Positions 23,925 through 35,872 of a stretch of 64,000 bases of DNA are shown one piece after another. Source of the DNA: Brienomyrus brachyistius (taxonomy: Eukaryota; Chordata; Actinopteri; Osteoglossiformes; Mormyridae). Made by a program: the position numbers and the translations under genes. The notes under the pieces are model-generated. The model saw only the letters and a list, made by a program, of their open reading frames with translations. It had not been told where the DNA came from and ran no database searches. Each line of letters opens with the position of its first letter. Positions within the stretch are counted from its first letter, which is position 1. Where the stretch lies: positions 31,036,482 through 31,100,481 of the forward strand of contig NC_064539.1 of NCBI RefSeq assembly GCF_023856365.1, read 5' to 3'.

Positions 23925-25725
23925 TTCCACCCTTTCTGAGTTCTCCCAGTATCGGACAGATCTGAAGCTCTGGTCCCGTGGGTGTCAGGGACCGCTCCGA
24001 GGAAGCCCCTATGATGTCATGTGGGGCTTCCCTTCCAGACCCTCAGAGTTTCCCAAGAAGGGAGTCTAGCAGCGCCCGGAATATTCCCTCCCAGCCCCCC
24101 TGGGAACTGGCAACTGTACACCTGCATGTGTCAGCTGACTTCCATTGGGGTTAATGAATGATCATACTTATTATTGCAATTTTGAGCAGTTATACTCCTT
24201 TGCCTGCCTGTTGTCCTGGCCCTGTTCTGCCTTTCCGACGTCGAATCTAGCCTAGCCCTCTGAGTACTGATGAAGATCGCCTGAACACCCGCCTGTTCCT
24301 GGACCTTGACCACCATTCCTGGATTACGTTTTGGTTTTATGTCTGGATTGCAAGCAGGATTAAAGCCCTTTCACCTGCCTGATCCGCAGCAGTGTCCCCA
24401 TTATTTACGCGACCCCCTCCACGACAGTGGATGCAAATAACAGCCCAGCTACTCCCCCGCAACAGTCTCACAAAAACCTTCATTAATTTCTCGGGACAAG
24501 ATGTTAATCCCTAGCAGATTAAACTGCAGGGAGCTTTTAATGGATCATTCTGGGATGTGTCTCGCTGGCTCGTAGGGACCTTTAGAATGTAAACCTTCAT
24601 CAGGTTGCTGCAGAAATGTAAAATTCTCAGGTTCCTTCCTTGAGATTGGGTTTCCATAGTGATGTCAGTCTACTTTGGAGGGGGCCAAATGGGAGGTGAC
24701 ACTCTCCCCCCCTCGGTGAATGAGAGGGCACCACCCCCCCCCCAAGCCACCCACACAGATTCTCCTGCTTTCTTCCGTGATTTTTAATTAGTCAGTTTCC
24801 GGATGAAAGGCTCTTGTTCGCGGTTCTGCCTCAGTATCGGGTTTCTCAGTCATAAATGATGGTGTGTAAACAAACAGGGTGAGTAGATGTAAAGTTCTCC
24901 CAATGTGCATCTCGTCACCTCACTCCCTCTCAGTCTGCGACTCACCCCCCCCTCCAGCCTGAGGATAACCTGGCTACAGCTTGTTTGTGTGGCTCGTTTA
25001 CAGGCCACAACTTCTCCCCGTTCCAAATTTCCCTGCCCAGAAGTGTGGGCCCTTATCTGTCTGGTGGACGAGAGGGGCCACATGGTCGGAGCAGAGGGAA
25101 AAAAGTCTACGTCTTTCCAAAAAGATGCCGATCCAGTACTTTTACATCCAGATGCATCATACTGAGTGAACAGATACACCGACACACTGCAGCCTGCTCA
25201 AATGACAGTGGCTGAGAGTTGTGGAGATGCTGCTGCTTGCCTCCTCTCGAACCATGTGTTTGCGTGGGGCCCCCTGTTGGCCACAAACAGTCACTACACT
25301 GTAACAGCAGTAACACGCTCAGGGTCAATCATACCAGCGGTGCCAATCATACCAGCCGGCCAATCAGAGGAGGTCACACGAAGGCAGAGGCGGGCTCATA
25401 ATGGCGCCTTGGTAGGGGGTGTTGTGCCCTTTAGCAAAGTACTTAAGAGTCCCTAAGTAAACATGCACTTGAGTCAGCATCCAGCTGTGAAAATCTGCTG
25501 TGGAAATTATGCAAATTGCTCTGATTAAGAGCTTCTGCTAAGCTGTGTGTTATTACTATTGCTAGGGACTTTCCACAGGTGTGGATGGATAGTGGGGGAG
25601 GGATAGGAAACACGCTACCCCTGGCCACCCCTTGGTGGCGCCCTTTGCGTGTGAGTCCGTGCACGTGTGGCCCAGGCCAGTGCTTGGCCAGGGAGCGGAC
25701 GAGAAGAACCTTTACATAGATCTAA
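23925..25725. other. Intronic spacer, no supported gene
   Basis: It contains a possible LTR fragment (listed separately) and a minus-strand CTCF-like core, GGGGCCCCCTGTTGGCCA at 25265-25282 (plus-strand spelling). Nothing else was recognised. Confidence 0.4.
24129..24426 (+). mobile_element. Possible solo LTR of a gypsy-like retrotransposon
   Basis: The 298-bp segment begins TGTCAGCTGAC and ends CCACGACA. It contains the CCTGCCTGTTGTCCTGGCCC / TGGACCTTGACC / ATTCCTGGATTA style of text and an ATTAAA before CCCTTTCACCTGCC that I associate with fish Ty3/gypsy LTRs. I see no target-site duplication, so the boundaries are tentative. Confidence 0.35.
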
Positions 25726-25734
25726 TATGACTGG

Positions 25735-26010
25735 ATTTATACTTGTAATTGGTCAGCCAGTATCAATACTCGTAATTTACCAGCTGTTATTAGCACTCAC
25801 GATTGGCCAATTGGCATCAACGCTTGTGATTGGTCAGCTGTTAGCGACAAGCATGATTGGGCAGCCAGCATCGACATTTGTGATTGGCCAGTTGATAGTG
25901 ACACCTGTGACTGGCCAGCTGGCATCGACACTCAAAATTGGTCACCAGGCATTGCCACTCATATCTGGCCAGCCAGCATTGACACCCATGATTGGCCAGC
26001 TGGCTTTGAC
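25735..26010. repeat. 27-bp diverged minisatellite with an inverted CCAAT core in many units
   Basis: About ten units follow GTGATTGGCCAGCTGGCATC plus GACACTC. Many units contain ATTGG (CCAAT on the minus strand). Divergence between units is much greater than in the neighbouring arrays, suggesting an older array. A 133-codon frame runs through it because the period is a multiple of three. Confidence 0.85.
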
Positions 26011-26187
26011 TGAGAGGCAAGTGACTGGGAAAAGTGAATGCCACCAAAGACAGGGAGACCATCGTTAATGAGCGAAATAAGGCACTGCTAAATTAGTGCT
26101 TAGTGTCTGTATTTTATAGCTGATTTAGCTGTCTGGAGCCAAGGGGAAAGATCCAGTGCAGCTAAGGATTCTGGGATGTTGCTGCCA

Positions 26188-26445
26188 CAGAGAGGGAGAC
26201 AGAGAGCAGGGGGAGGTGAGAAAAAAGAGGAGGGAGGAAGAGGGGGAGGGAAAGAGAGGGAGAGATGAAGGGAGTGAGAGTAAGGGGAGTGAGAAAGGAA
26301 GAAGGGGGGAGAAAGAGGGAGAGTGACAGAAGGAGGGAAAGAGAGGAGAGACGAAGGGAGGGAGAGGGTGGTGTGGGAGGATAAAGGAAGTAAGTGAGAG
26401 AAAGATGAATGAAGTAAAAAGATGACGAAAATAAAAAGAGGTGTT
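26188..26445. repeat. Purine-rich (GA) tract of about 250 bp
   Basis: The plus strand is almost all A and G, with GGGAGGAAGAGGGGGAGGG-like text and few pyrimidine interruptions. Such tracts can adopt triplex structure; this is an inference from composition. Confidence 0.8.
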
Positions 26446-27215
26446 TAAAATGAAGCAACTGTTGCATTTCATCCGTCACACTGTTCATGTGAAGCGTGGC
26501 AGCTTACAGAGGGGAGAAAAAGCTGCCCTCCTTCCTGGAGCTTCACATGCGGCAGCGGAACGGGACCAACGCTCCACTGGGAATTCCATTCAGTCTGTAA
26601 CTTGGGAGTAAATTGGAGTGATGAGCAGCCACTCTGAGTGGGACACAGCACTGGAACCCCGGCCACACCGGGAAATCCAACACAGCAGGGGCAAGATTTG
26701 AAGCCGCAGCTGCCCGACGGTTCTCTCCCGGGCATGGAAATGACAATATTTAAGACATAAAACAAAAATGTTGCTCTGCTTCTTCATTGCATAAGCAGCA
26801 TCCCATAGGTGGATTTAAGGGACAAGCGGAGCACCGTCACATGACCCGCTGCAAAGCCTAACCCCGCCTCCAACTCCTCCCACTCTGCACCCATGTGCCA
26901 CTCAGGCTTCCTCTGTGAGGACTGACACATGCTGCCCCCTCACTATCACCCATGTGTAAAATCACAGGTGCATGCCCACAGCCACCACACCCCCCTGTTG
27001 TCTGACAGACAGGTTGCACAATGAGTTTTGTTCTCGCTTTCCGAATGGGGGAGGCTTCTGTCAGGCAGCATTGTCCTGCAGGCCCATGCTAAGTACCAAA
27101 GTCAGGTAACCTTTCCAGGGTGACAGTGACTGGCGTGTGACACCAGGGGGCGCTGCATGTGGCCAGAAGGACGGACCGCAGCCATTCAGATTCCACTATG
27201 CAGAGACACAGTCAG
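26446..27215. other. Unique intronic sequence with a CTCF-like core
   Basis: CACCAGGGGGCGCTGCA at 27141-27157 (+) is a good CTCF core match, about 65 bp left of the foldback element. No gene recognised. Confidence 0.4.
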
Positions 27216-27219
27216 GGCT

Positions 27220-27452
27220 CACTGTCACTGTGGCTCATGGGAGTTTTACTTACACAAAAATGTTCTGAGGGCAGAAGGAAAAATGACTGGTTCAGAGAGA
27301 TAACCTAGCTAGAGGAGGTGGGACCAACCAATCAGATGTCTTGGTCCCTGTGTCATCTACAGTCTGATTGGTTATCTCTCTGAATAATTTTTTTTTCCTC
27401 TGCCCTCAGAACATTTTTGAGTAAAACTCCCATGAGCCTGTCAGTGTGACCC
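27220..27452. mobile_element. Foldback (MITE-like) element with arms of about 85-90 bp
   Basis: The left arm (about 27220-27306) contains CTCATGGGAGTTTTACT, AAAAATGTTCTGAGGGCAGA and TTCAGAGAGATAACC. The right arm (27364-27452) carries the reverse complement of each in reverse order: GGTTATCTCTCTGAA, TCTGCCCTCAGAACATTTTT and AGTAAAACTCCCATGAG. The arms differ by a few small indels. The spacer contains ACCAATCAGA, which also pairs with TCTGATTGGT. There is no open frame of note. This is the structure of a non-autonomous DNA transposon; the superfamily was not identified. Confidence 0.8.
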
Positions 27453-27454
27453 AG

Positions 27455-28760
27455 GTTCAGAACATGATTCCGCCCTTAGAACAGGACCTTGAGGAGGACC
27501 ATGCCCTAGGGTGACACGGTGACATGTTGCAGCCTTTCCCACGGCAGGCCTCCGGAGCTTTCCGGAAGGCTGCTCCTCACCCTCAGTGCAGATTGTGCCA
27601 GTTATGCTCCCATGTATCTGCCCGTGTCTGACAGATAGCGAGGAGAACAGACCTTTGCATGTCTCCTGAGAAACGCGAGGTTGGTGCTGCATGGGAGGTT
27701 GTATGATAGGGCGCAGGACAGCGTTAGCCAGGACGAGCTCCCAGCCACTGGGATCGGCAGTGGCGACATGCACTGGCAGGCTGGCATGTTAGCTGGGATG
27801 GACCAAATGGGAATCTGCCATAATGGTGCTGCAACAATGGACCTGTCAATCATTCTCGCCCACAGGCAGAGAGAGAGAAAGAGACAGCGAGGGAAACACA
27901 GCCCCCTCCACAGACTGCAATTTATGCAAAAAAAAAAACTATTTGTGATGCGCGGCTGGAATAATGATATTGTAAACGATATGGGCATAGGGGTGGCGAA
28001 ACAAGCCAGGAGGGGTGGGATGAGAAAGGCGGAAGGTCTGTCCCAGTCAAGCAGCAGGGGCAAATTCCTACAGACGAGACAGGCGGGGGGCAGGAGCCTC
28101 TCAGCATCCCTTAGAGCGTTACCATTAGCTGTGAGTGACCTGGCCGTAGCTGCACACTGAGCCATGCGTCTCTCACCCAGAACCTCCCTGTACGACCCGG
28201 CTAACAGATCAGCTCCAACGGTGCATCCTGACTGCAGCCGCTCCGCTTCCACTCTGACAGTCCCAAGGGTCGAGGATCCTTCCGGGTGGCCGGGTGGGCA
28301 GGGCAAGCGAGGGGGTCCGTCTCGAGGGGGACTGTCTGCGGCGTCGGCATTTTGCTCTGCGCTTGCGGCCTCCCTGAGTATGTCCCAGTACCACGCCGCC
28401 CGCTAAACGGCTACCGTGAGTGTGCTGCCCGCCAAGGTGTCATCACATCACCTAACCCATGCACTGCCTTTATTACACCAACAATGCAAGATCACTTCAG
28501 GGCCAGTGGGGGGCGCTGTTATGTAACGACACCGCTTAACTGACATGAGATGCAAAGGCTTGTTGACATAGCAACAATAATGGGATAATGGAATGCTCAC
28601 GTCACATCGAGAAGTGTAACGACGGAATGCCTTGTCTGTTCCATACTCGGTCACCATGGTAACGTGCCGTTGGTACATGGAGTCTGCAGAGGGGCACATG
28701 AGGTACTCAGAGGGAGACAGAGCATGTCACACATTTAAACAGGACGTGACACGCTTCCCA
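27455..28760. other. Unique intronic sequence
   Basis: Open frames reach 234 codons on the minus strand (27602-28306), but no family is recognisable and no repeat explains them. CCAGTGGGGGGCGCTG at 28503-28518 (+) resembles a CTCF core. Confidence 0.4.
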
Positions 28761-28763
28761 CCG

Positions 28764-28893
28764 CCATGCCATGGACCCCCCACCCCCTGCAGAAGAGCCG
28801 CTGCCATGCCATGGACCCCCCACCCCCTGCAGAAGAGCCGCTGCCATGCCATGGACCCCCCACCCCCTGCAGAAGAGCCGCTGCCATGCCATT
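28764..28893. repeat. 40-bp tandem repeat, three near-identical copies
   Basis: CCATGCCATGGACCCCCCAC followed by CCCCTGCAGAAGAGCCGCTG occurs at 28764, 28804 and 28844. A partial fourth copy at 28884 diverges after CCATGCCATT. The copies appear identical, suggesting a recent expansion. Confidence 0.95.
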
Positions 28894-28894
28894 G

Positions 28895-31800
28895 CGGCGA
28901 AAGCTTTCGAATCACTTCTGCTGAGTCAGTGCTGCTCTTTGGAGCTTCTCTGGACTTGATGAATGTAGCAGCCAGAGGCAGCAGAAGGAAATCCAGCCGG
29001 CAGGTTAACTTGAGGGATTTTAACAAAACGGATGCCAGACCTCCACATGGTGGGGACCTCGACGACGGCACGTGTCTCTCCCTGGGGGGGATTTCTCCTG
29101 TCCCGCCCATGCTGGTGTGATGGAGATGGGGAGTGGGGCTCCAACCACATCAAATGTTCATCTTGGTCCATTTTCCATTATCTGCCACGGTTTTGCCTGA
29201 ATTCACCCCTGAAAAGAGCCAGGCCTGCGTCACGTCGTGGTTTAATGAGCCCGATACCTGGCTGGCAGGGAAACACGACTGTTAACAGTCTGTATCAGCA
29301 GAGGCTGACTGAGACCTGGGCCTGTAATCTCCGCCTCGCCCGACACTGTTCCTGCTATCACATCCATAATGACCCTGTCATCGGGGACAGTGTCACACAC
29401 CTGAAAACACTGAAAGTTTAAGGTACCTGGAGCACAGATCAAGGAGAACCTCAGAGAACCACAGATGAAAAGCCAGGCTGTGAGAGTATCAGCCCCCCAG
29501 CAGGAAGGCAACCAATGCAGGAGCCCTGGAGAAGGGAGGGAGGCTGGGCTCCTCCAGCATCTTTTCTCTCCACCCTCCTCCTCATGCTCTTCTCTTTCTT
29601 CTGCACTTTCCCTTCTGCTCTGCATGTTCCCGGTTGGACCCAGACAGCTGTGTGACATCGGTACTCAAATGTACAGCTGGAGAGAGATGGTACAAACACA
29701 GGGGCTCTGCATTGCTGTCCCCTCTCCATCGCTGTCCTCTCTCCATAGCTATCGCCTCCCCATCTCTCCTTCCTTGAATTCCAGATGTTGAAGTGCTGTC
29801 CAAATACTGAAAATAGTCATTGAGGGCCAATTTTCACTAAAATCACTCAATCAATTTGCCGGTGGCATGTGGAAGTTCAAATGAGGGAACCCTGTACTGA
29901 AGGGAAAATCACCTTTGGTGACACCCATACATGAAGTGGTAGAGCCTCTACTTCAGAGGTGACTTCAAACATGCAAGGGGAACGCAACAAGTCATCAAGG
30001 ATGCAAGTGTGTCCCGATACCACTTTTTGTCCGTGCTGCCTTCCTCGCTCACGCACTACTTCCAACCCTCATCAGCTTCATAAATGTTCAACTTTAGCCA
30101 GGTGTCATCAAGGGAGCTGTCAAATGATCAGCTTTGGGATGTAGGCCATGTCTTTGTACTGTGTGAGGGAAGCATGTAACGTGGGAAGAAACACGGTGAG
30201 AACATGTGAACTCTACACGGACAGAGTAGAGGTGGGATTCAAAACCCCAACCCATGACGTGTGAGGATGTCTACTGAGGCACCGTGCCTCCCCCGTGCCC
30301 CCCCCGTGCCCGAAACAAACACATGCAACCTAAGATGTACTTTGCATTATTAACACGGCAGTACTGAAGCTGCAAACTGCTCAGTGTTATGTGGGCTGCG
30401 TCTATCCGGCAGCCCTGCTGTGCTGAGGGACATGCATCCCACACCTACCTGCTTGATCACTAGCCCAGCCCAGCCCACAGCCACCTGCACTCTGCGACCC
30501 CCCCCCCCCCCCCCCCCCCCAACACACACACTGGACCTGCCCTCCCCATCCCGGCCCCGCTCCTTCAACACGTTCCACAGAACGGGAGCCAAGCTAAATC
30601 CCACAGGTCCCACAGCTGTATGTTTTCCTTCAATAACCTGCCGTAATTACTACTAATTAGCTATACAGCTTTAATACCCCCAGCGTCCTCCTGTTGTATC
30701 ACCAGAATCCACAAATACACCAGTGCAAACAGTACAGGACCAACTGGACAGTAAAGCCAAAAGAAGACGCGACAGGCACAGTCCACTGCGAAGTGAGTTT
30801 AATGCTCCTGCTATTTATACCAAGTCTGGACCGTTCCACTGTTGCTTCCCGGGGGTGGGGGGGGGGGGGTGGGTCCTTCTAGTCACGCTTTAATGCTCGC
30901 AAGCAGACGCCACTTAGGACACCTTGGGAACCACTTTACTAATGATACCAATCAGGCAATTAAAAGACAAGCACGAGTGAACAGCTGTGAGTCTCCCTCC
31001 ACCTCAGCCCGCATCGAGACAGACTCTCCTGTTAACGAGGATTATGACCTGAGGTGCTGAAAAATCTGAAAGCTGGTGTGACAGCCTCCATCAGTGAAAG
31101 CATCACGAGTGGACGTGGAGGTGCTGTGGCAAATCCCACAAAAAGGGCACCTTTAATGACAGGGGGCCAGCAAAGCAGAAATGCACACCGCATATGGCAT
31201 GCCGTAAACCAGGGTCAGCTTTTCCAGTGCCATGCACTGGCAGGCCTGCAGGGGGGCGGCAAAGTGGCCTGGAGGTGCTGTGCTCTGCCTCTGCCTAAAT
31301 CAAGCATGCGTGAAACAAGCTTTAGTCAGCACTGTTTAAGGCAATTCTTTAAGAGCGTGATTCATTTCCTCAACAAGGACGAGGCCTCACCTCAGCGCCT
31401 GGGGGGTGGGTCTGGGGGGGTGATGAACTGCTGAGAGGGCTTACAGCCGCCGCAGAATTCACCGTAATGCTGAGGATAAGATGCAGCCTTTGGTGGTGTA
31501 GCTTATAGAGAGCAGCCCCACTGCTGTGCCCCACTCACATACCGGCCTGGCCTCCGGGCAAGCCCGCCCCCCAACGCCTTATCCTCCACCCCCCACGCTC
31601 TCATTAATGCATGTTTTTATTTTGCCCAAAGCCACAATCAATGGCCTAACTCAAAATCCCACACCGAGCATTAATATTATTAATTGATATTAATTAATAA
31701 TGAGTATTATCACTATAACTGTATTATATGAAGGGTTTCCCCTGGGATCAGTAAAGTATGTTGTGTCCTATCTTTTGACAACATGCAAAACAAAACAATA

Positions 31801-31990
31801 TTTTTGCCCTTTAATGGTCATTTCTGTCATCATTTTTTCTGCAGAGCTGCCATGCAGCCTAAGCGCTTCTCTCTGAGGTGCAGATGTTAGACTCAGATGG
31901 AGATGCCGGCTTATTCATCTTAAGTGCATTCCTAGGGGATGCAGGGGCTCCACTGCCGACCGCAAGGGTACCTGATATGAGCCTGTGCTG
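28895..31990. other. Unique intronic sequence with a poly-C tract and short TE fragments
   Basis: There is a C run at 30498-30520 and short G runs near 30856. A short 3'-tail-like remnant (TTTCCCCTGGGATCAGTAAA then GTATG) at 31730-31772 resembles the one near 2010. A SINE fragment at 30188-30290 is listed separately. No gene recognised. Confidence 0.4.
30188..30290 (-). mobile_element. SINE fragment, 5' half
   Basis: On the minus strand it reads GGTGCCTCAGTAGACATCCT, CACACGTCATGGG, GGTTTTGAATCCCACC and AGAGTTCACATGTTCTCACC. These correspond in order to the second part of the A-box region, the B box and the GTTTGCATGTTCTCCCC body of the SINE at 35518-35872. Confidence 0.6.
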
Positions 31991-31994
31991 TGGG

Positions 31995-34990
31995 CCCTGG
32001 GTGTTGGGGTGTGGGGGGGCTGAGTTCTGAGGCCTGGGTGTTGGGGAGTGGGGGGGCTGAGTTCTGAGGGCTGGGTGTTGGGGAGTGGGGGGGCTGAGTT
32101 CTGAGGGCTGGGTGTTGGGGAGTGGGGGGGGCTGAGTTCTGAGGGCTGGGGTGTTGGGGAGTGGGGGGGTGAGTTCTGAGGCCTGGGTGTTGGGGAGTGG
32201 GGGGGCCTGAGTTCTGAGGGCTGGGTGTTGGGGAGTGGGGGGGCTGAGTTCTGAGGGCTGGGTGTTGGGGAGTGGGGGGGCTGAGTTCTGAGGCCTGGGT
32301 GTTGGGGTGTGGGGGGGGTGAGTTCTGAGGGCTGGGTGTTGGGGTGTGGGGGGGTGAGTTCTGAGGCCTGGGTGTTGGGGAGTGGGGGGGCTGAGTTCTG
32401 AGGCCTGGGTGTTGGGGAGTGGGGGGGGTGAGTTCTGAGGGCTGGGTGTTGGGGTGTGGGGGGGTGAGTTCTGAGGCCTGGGTGTTGGGGAGTGGGGGGG
32501 CTGAGTTTCTGAGGGCTGGGTGTTGGGGAGTGGGGGGGTGAGTTCTGAGGGCTGGGTGTTGGGGAGTGGGGGGGGCTGAGTTCTGAGGGCCTGGGTGTTG
32601 GGGTGTGGGGGGGCTGAGTTCTGAGGCCTGGGTGGTTGGGGTGTGGGGGGGCTGAGTTCTGAGGCCTGGGTGTTGGGGTGTGGTGGGGGGCTGAGTTCTG
32701 AGGGCTGGGTGTTGGGGAGTGGGGGGGCTGAGTTCTGAGGCCTGGGTGTTGGGGTGTGGGGGGGGCTGAGTTCTGAGGGCTGGGTGTTGGGGTGTGGGGG
32801 GGCTGAGTTCTGAGGCCTGGGTGTTGGGGTGTGGGGTGTTGGGGAGTGGGGGGGGCTGAGTTCTGAGGCCTGGGTGTTGGGGGTGTGGGGGGGCTGAGTT
32901 CTGAGGGCTGGGTGTTGGGGAGTGGGGGGGCTGAGTTCTGAGGGCTGGGTGTTGGGGAGTGGGGGGGGGTGAGTTCTGAGGCCTGGGTGTTGGGAGTGGG
33001 GGGGCTGAGTTCTGAGGGCTGGGTGTTGGGGAGTGGGGGGGCTGAGTTCTGAGGGCTGGGTGTTGGGGAGTGGGGGGGGGCTGAGTTCTGAGGGCTGGGT
33101 GTTGGGGAGTGGGGGGGCTGAGTTCTGAGGGCTGGGTGTTGGGGAGTGGGGGGGGTGAGTTCTGAGGGCTGGGTGTTGGGGTGTGGGGGGGCTGAGTTCT
33201 GAGGGCTGGGTGTTGGGGAGTGGGGGGCTGAGTTCTGAGGGCTGGGTGTTGGGGAGTGGGGGGGTGAGTTCTGAGGGCTGGGTGTTGGGGTGTGGGGGGC
33301 TGAGTTCTGAGGGCTGGGTGTTGGGGAGTGGGGGGGTGAGTTCTGAGGGCTGGGTGTTGGGGAGTGGGGGGGCTGAGTTCTGAGGGCTGGGTGTTGGGGA
33401 GTGGGGGGGTGAGTTCTGAGGCCTGGGTGTTGGGGAGTGGGGGGGCTGAGTTCTGAGGGCTGGGTGTTGGGGAGTGGGGGGGGTGAGTTCTGAGGCCTGG
33501 GTGTTGGGGAGTGGGGGGGTGAGTTCTGAGGCCTGGGTGTTGGGGTGTGGGGGGCTGAGTTCTGAGGGCTGGGTGTTGGGGTGTGGGGGGGTGAGTTCTG
33601 AGGCCTGGGTGTTGGGGTGTGGGGGGGGTGAGTTCTGAGGGCTGGGTGTTGGGGTGTGGGGGGGGTGAGTTCTGAGGGCTGGGTGTTGGGGAGTGGGGGG
33701 GCTGAGTTCTGAGGGCTGGGTGTTGGGGAGTGGGGGGGTGAGTTCTGAGGGCTGGGTGGTTGGGGAGTGGGGGGGCTGAGTTCTGAGGGCTGGGTGTTGG
33801 GGTGTGGGGGGGTGAGTTCTGAGGGCTGGGTGTTGGGGAGTGGGGGGGCTGAGTTCTGAGGGCTGGGTGTTGGGGTGTGGGGGGGTGAGTTCTGAGGGCT
33901 GGGTGTTGGGGAGTGGGGGGGTGAGTTCTGAGGGCTGGGTGTTGGGGTGTGGGGGGGTGAGTTCTGAGGGCTGGGTGTTGGGGAGTGGGGGGGTGAGTTC
34001 TGAGGGCTGGGTGTTGGGGAGTGGGGGGGCTGAGTTCTGAGGGCTGGGTGTTGGGGTGTGGGGGGGTGAGTTCTGAGGCCTGGGTGTTGGGGAGTGGGGG
34101 GGTGAGTTCTGAGGGCTGGGTGTTGGGGAGTGGGGGGGCTGAGTTCTGAGGCCTGGGTGTTGGGGAGTGGGGGGGCTGAGTTCTGAGGCCTGGGTGTTGG
34201 GGAGTGGGGGGGCTGAGTTCTGAGGGCTGGGTGTTGGGGTGTGGGGGGGCTGAGTTCTGAGGGCTGGGTGTTGGGGAGTGGGGGGGCTGAGTTCTGAGGG
34301 CTGGGTGTTGGGGTGTGGGGGGGCTGAGTTCTGAGGGCTGGGTGTTGGGGTGTGGGGGGGTGAGTTCTGAGGCCTGGGTGTTGGGGAGTGGGGGGGCTGA
34401 GTTCTGAGGGCTGGGTGTTGGGGTGTGGGGGGGCTGAGTTCTGAGGGCTGGGTGTTGGGGAGTGGGGGGGCTGAGTTCTGAGGGCTGGGTGTTGGGGAGT
34501 GGGGGGGGCTGAGTTCTGAGGGCTGGGTGTTGGGGAGTGGGGGGGCTGAGTTCTGAGGGCTGGGTGTTGGGGTGTGGGGGGGCTGAGTTCTGAGGGCTGG
34601 GTGTTGGGGAGTGGGGGGGCTGAGTTCTGAGGGCTGGGGTGTTGGGGTGTGGGGGGGCTGAGTTCTGAGGGCTGGGTGTTGGGGAGTGGGGGGGCTGAGT
34701 TCTGAGGGCTGGGTGTTGGGGAGTGGGGGGGCTGAGTTCTGAGGGCTGGGTGTTGGGGTGTGGGGGGGCTGAGTTCTGAGGGCTGGGTGTTGGGGAGTGG
34801 GGGGGCTGAGTTCTGAGGGCTGGGTGTTGGGGAGTGGGGGGGTGAGTTCTGAGGCCTGGGTGTTGGGGTGTGGGGGGCTGAGTTCTGAGGGCTGGGTGTT
34901 GGGGTGTGGGGGGGCTGAGTTCTGAGGGCTGGGTGTTGGGGTGTGGGGGGGCTGAGTTCTGAGGGCTGGGTGTTGGGGTGTGGGGGAGAT
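31995..34990. repeat. 3-kb G-rich 35-37-bp minisatellite, about 80 copies, with a quadruplex motif in nearly every unit
   Basis: The unit is TGAGTTCTGAGGGCTGGGTG plus TTGGGGAGTGGGGGGGC. Variants are GGCCTGGG for GGGCTGGG, GGTGTGGG for GGAGTGGG, and G-run lengths of 5 to 10. GGG-CT-GGG-TGTT-GGGG-AGT-GGGGGGG meets the usual G3+N1-7 rule with loops of 2, 4 and 3 within one unit; GGCCTGGG variants weaken the first run. The G-rich strand is plus, i.e. the template strand for the minus-strand gene, so the pre-mRNA is C-rich. The minus strand is open for 1,115 codons across it because C-rich units have no stops in any frame; this is not a gene. Confidence 0.96.
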
Positions 34991-35516
34991 GGGTACGGGG
35001 GCTGAATTTAGCTGGCAATGGGGCCAGTGGATCAGGTCTCATGTCCTCCAGGTGCCCCCCGCATCTATGTGGATGGAAACAGTACAGAGAGAAGCAACAG
35101 AAAACACAAAAAACATGGTAGAATAATGAGAGGCCTGACAGGCTGGAACAGCAGTGTCTGCTTTGCAGTGTCTGCTTTGCAGTGTCTGTGTTTGCAGTAG
35201 ATGTCACTGTCACCCGTTTCACACCCTCAGCCAGCGCCCATAAAGTGGCTCTGTGCAGGACAGGTCCGCCACTCTGCACACAAACACTGCGTTCTCTGGA
35301 AGGAGGCTTCCTCAGAAATACAGACCTGCGTTCTGCTTGTCTGTGAAACCTGAGCAGTGTGAGCCGGCAGCTGGGCAGCCCGTCTGGGCAGAGTTACAGC
35401 CCCTTAATAGTGCCACCTGTTGAGGCTCCTTCTGCCCACCACATTCCCTTTAACACCTTTAATAGCCGAGAAACCTCACATTCCAGAACACCTTTAATAT
35501 TTGAGAAAACCTCACA
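34991..35516. other. Unique intronic sequence with a small triplicate
   Basis: GCAGTGTCTGCTTT-like units repeat about three times at 35155-35197. No gene seen. Confidence 0.45.
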
Positions 35517-35517
35517 T

Positions 35518-35872
35518 TCCATCCATCCATTTTCCAAATTGCTTATCCTACTGGGTTGTGGGGGTCTGGAGGCCTATCCCAGAAGCAATGGGCACGAGGC
35601 AGGGAAACAACCCAGGATGGGGGGCCAGCCCATCACAGGGCACACTCACACACCATTCACTCACGCATACACACCTACGGGCAATTTAGTAACTCCAATC
35701 AGCCTCAGCATGTCTTTGGACTGTGGGGGGAAACCGGAGTACCCGGAGGAAACCCCATGACGACATGGGGAGAACATGCAAACTCCACACACATGTGACC
35801 CAGGCGGAGACTCGAACCCGGGTACCAGAGGTGTGAGGCAACAGTGCTAACCACTGCACCACCATGCCGCCC
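35518..35872 (-). mobile_element. Near-complete tRNA-derived SINE
   Basis: Read on the minus strand it begins GGGCGGCATGGTGGTGCAGT, with an A-box-like TGGTGCAGTGG (35861-35851) and a B-box-like GGTTCGAGTCTC (35818-35807) at tRNA-like spacing. The body includes GTTTGCATGTTCTCCCC, AGTCCAAAGACATGCTG and GCCCTGTGATGGGCTGG, and the element ends TTTTCCATTTTGGA-like then ATGGATGGATGGA. Length is about 355 bp. This organisation is common among fish SINEs. Diverged relatives are at 13611, 30188 and 57885. Confidence 0.85.

Noticed and set aside
28764..28893. CRISPR-like direct repeats
   Set aside because: The 40-bp units are strictly tandem without unique spacers, and the context is vertebrate.
31932..35279. 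1,115-codon proline-rich open frame on the minus strand
   Set aside because: It comes from the G/C-rich 35-37-bp array. Unit length changes shift the frame without meeting stops, so the protein is not maintained in one phase, and it would lie inside the inferred intron.
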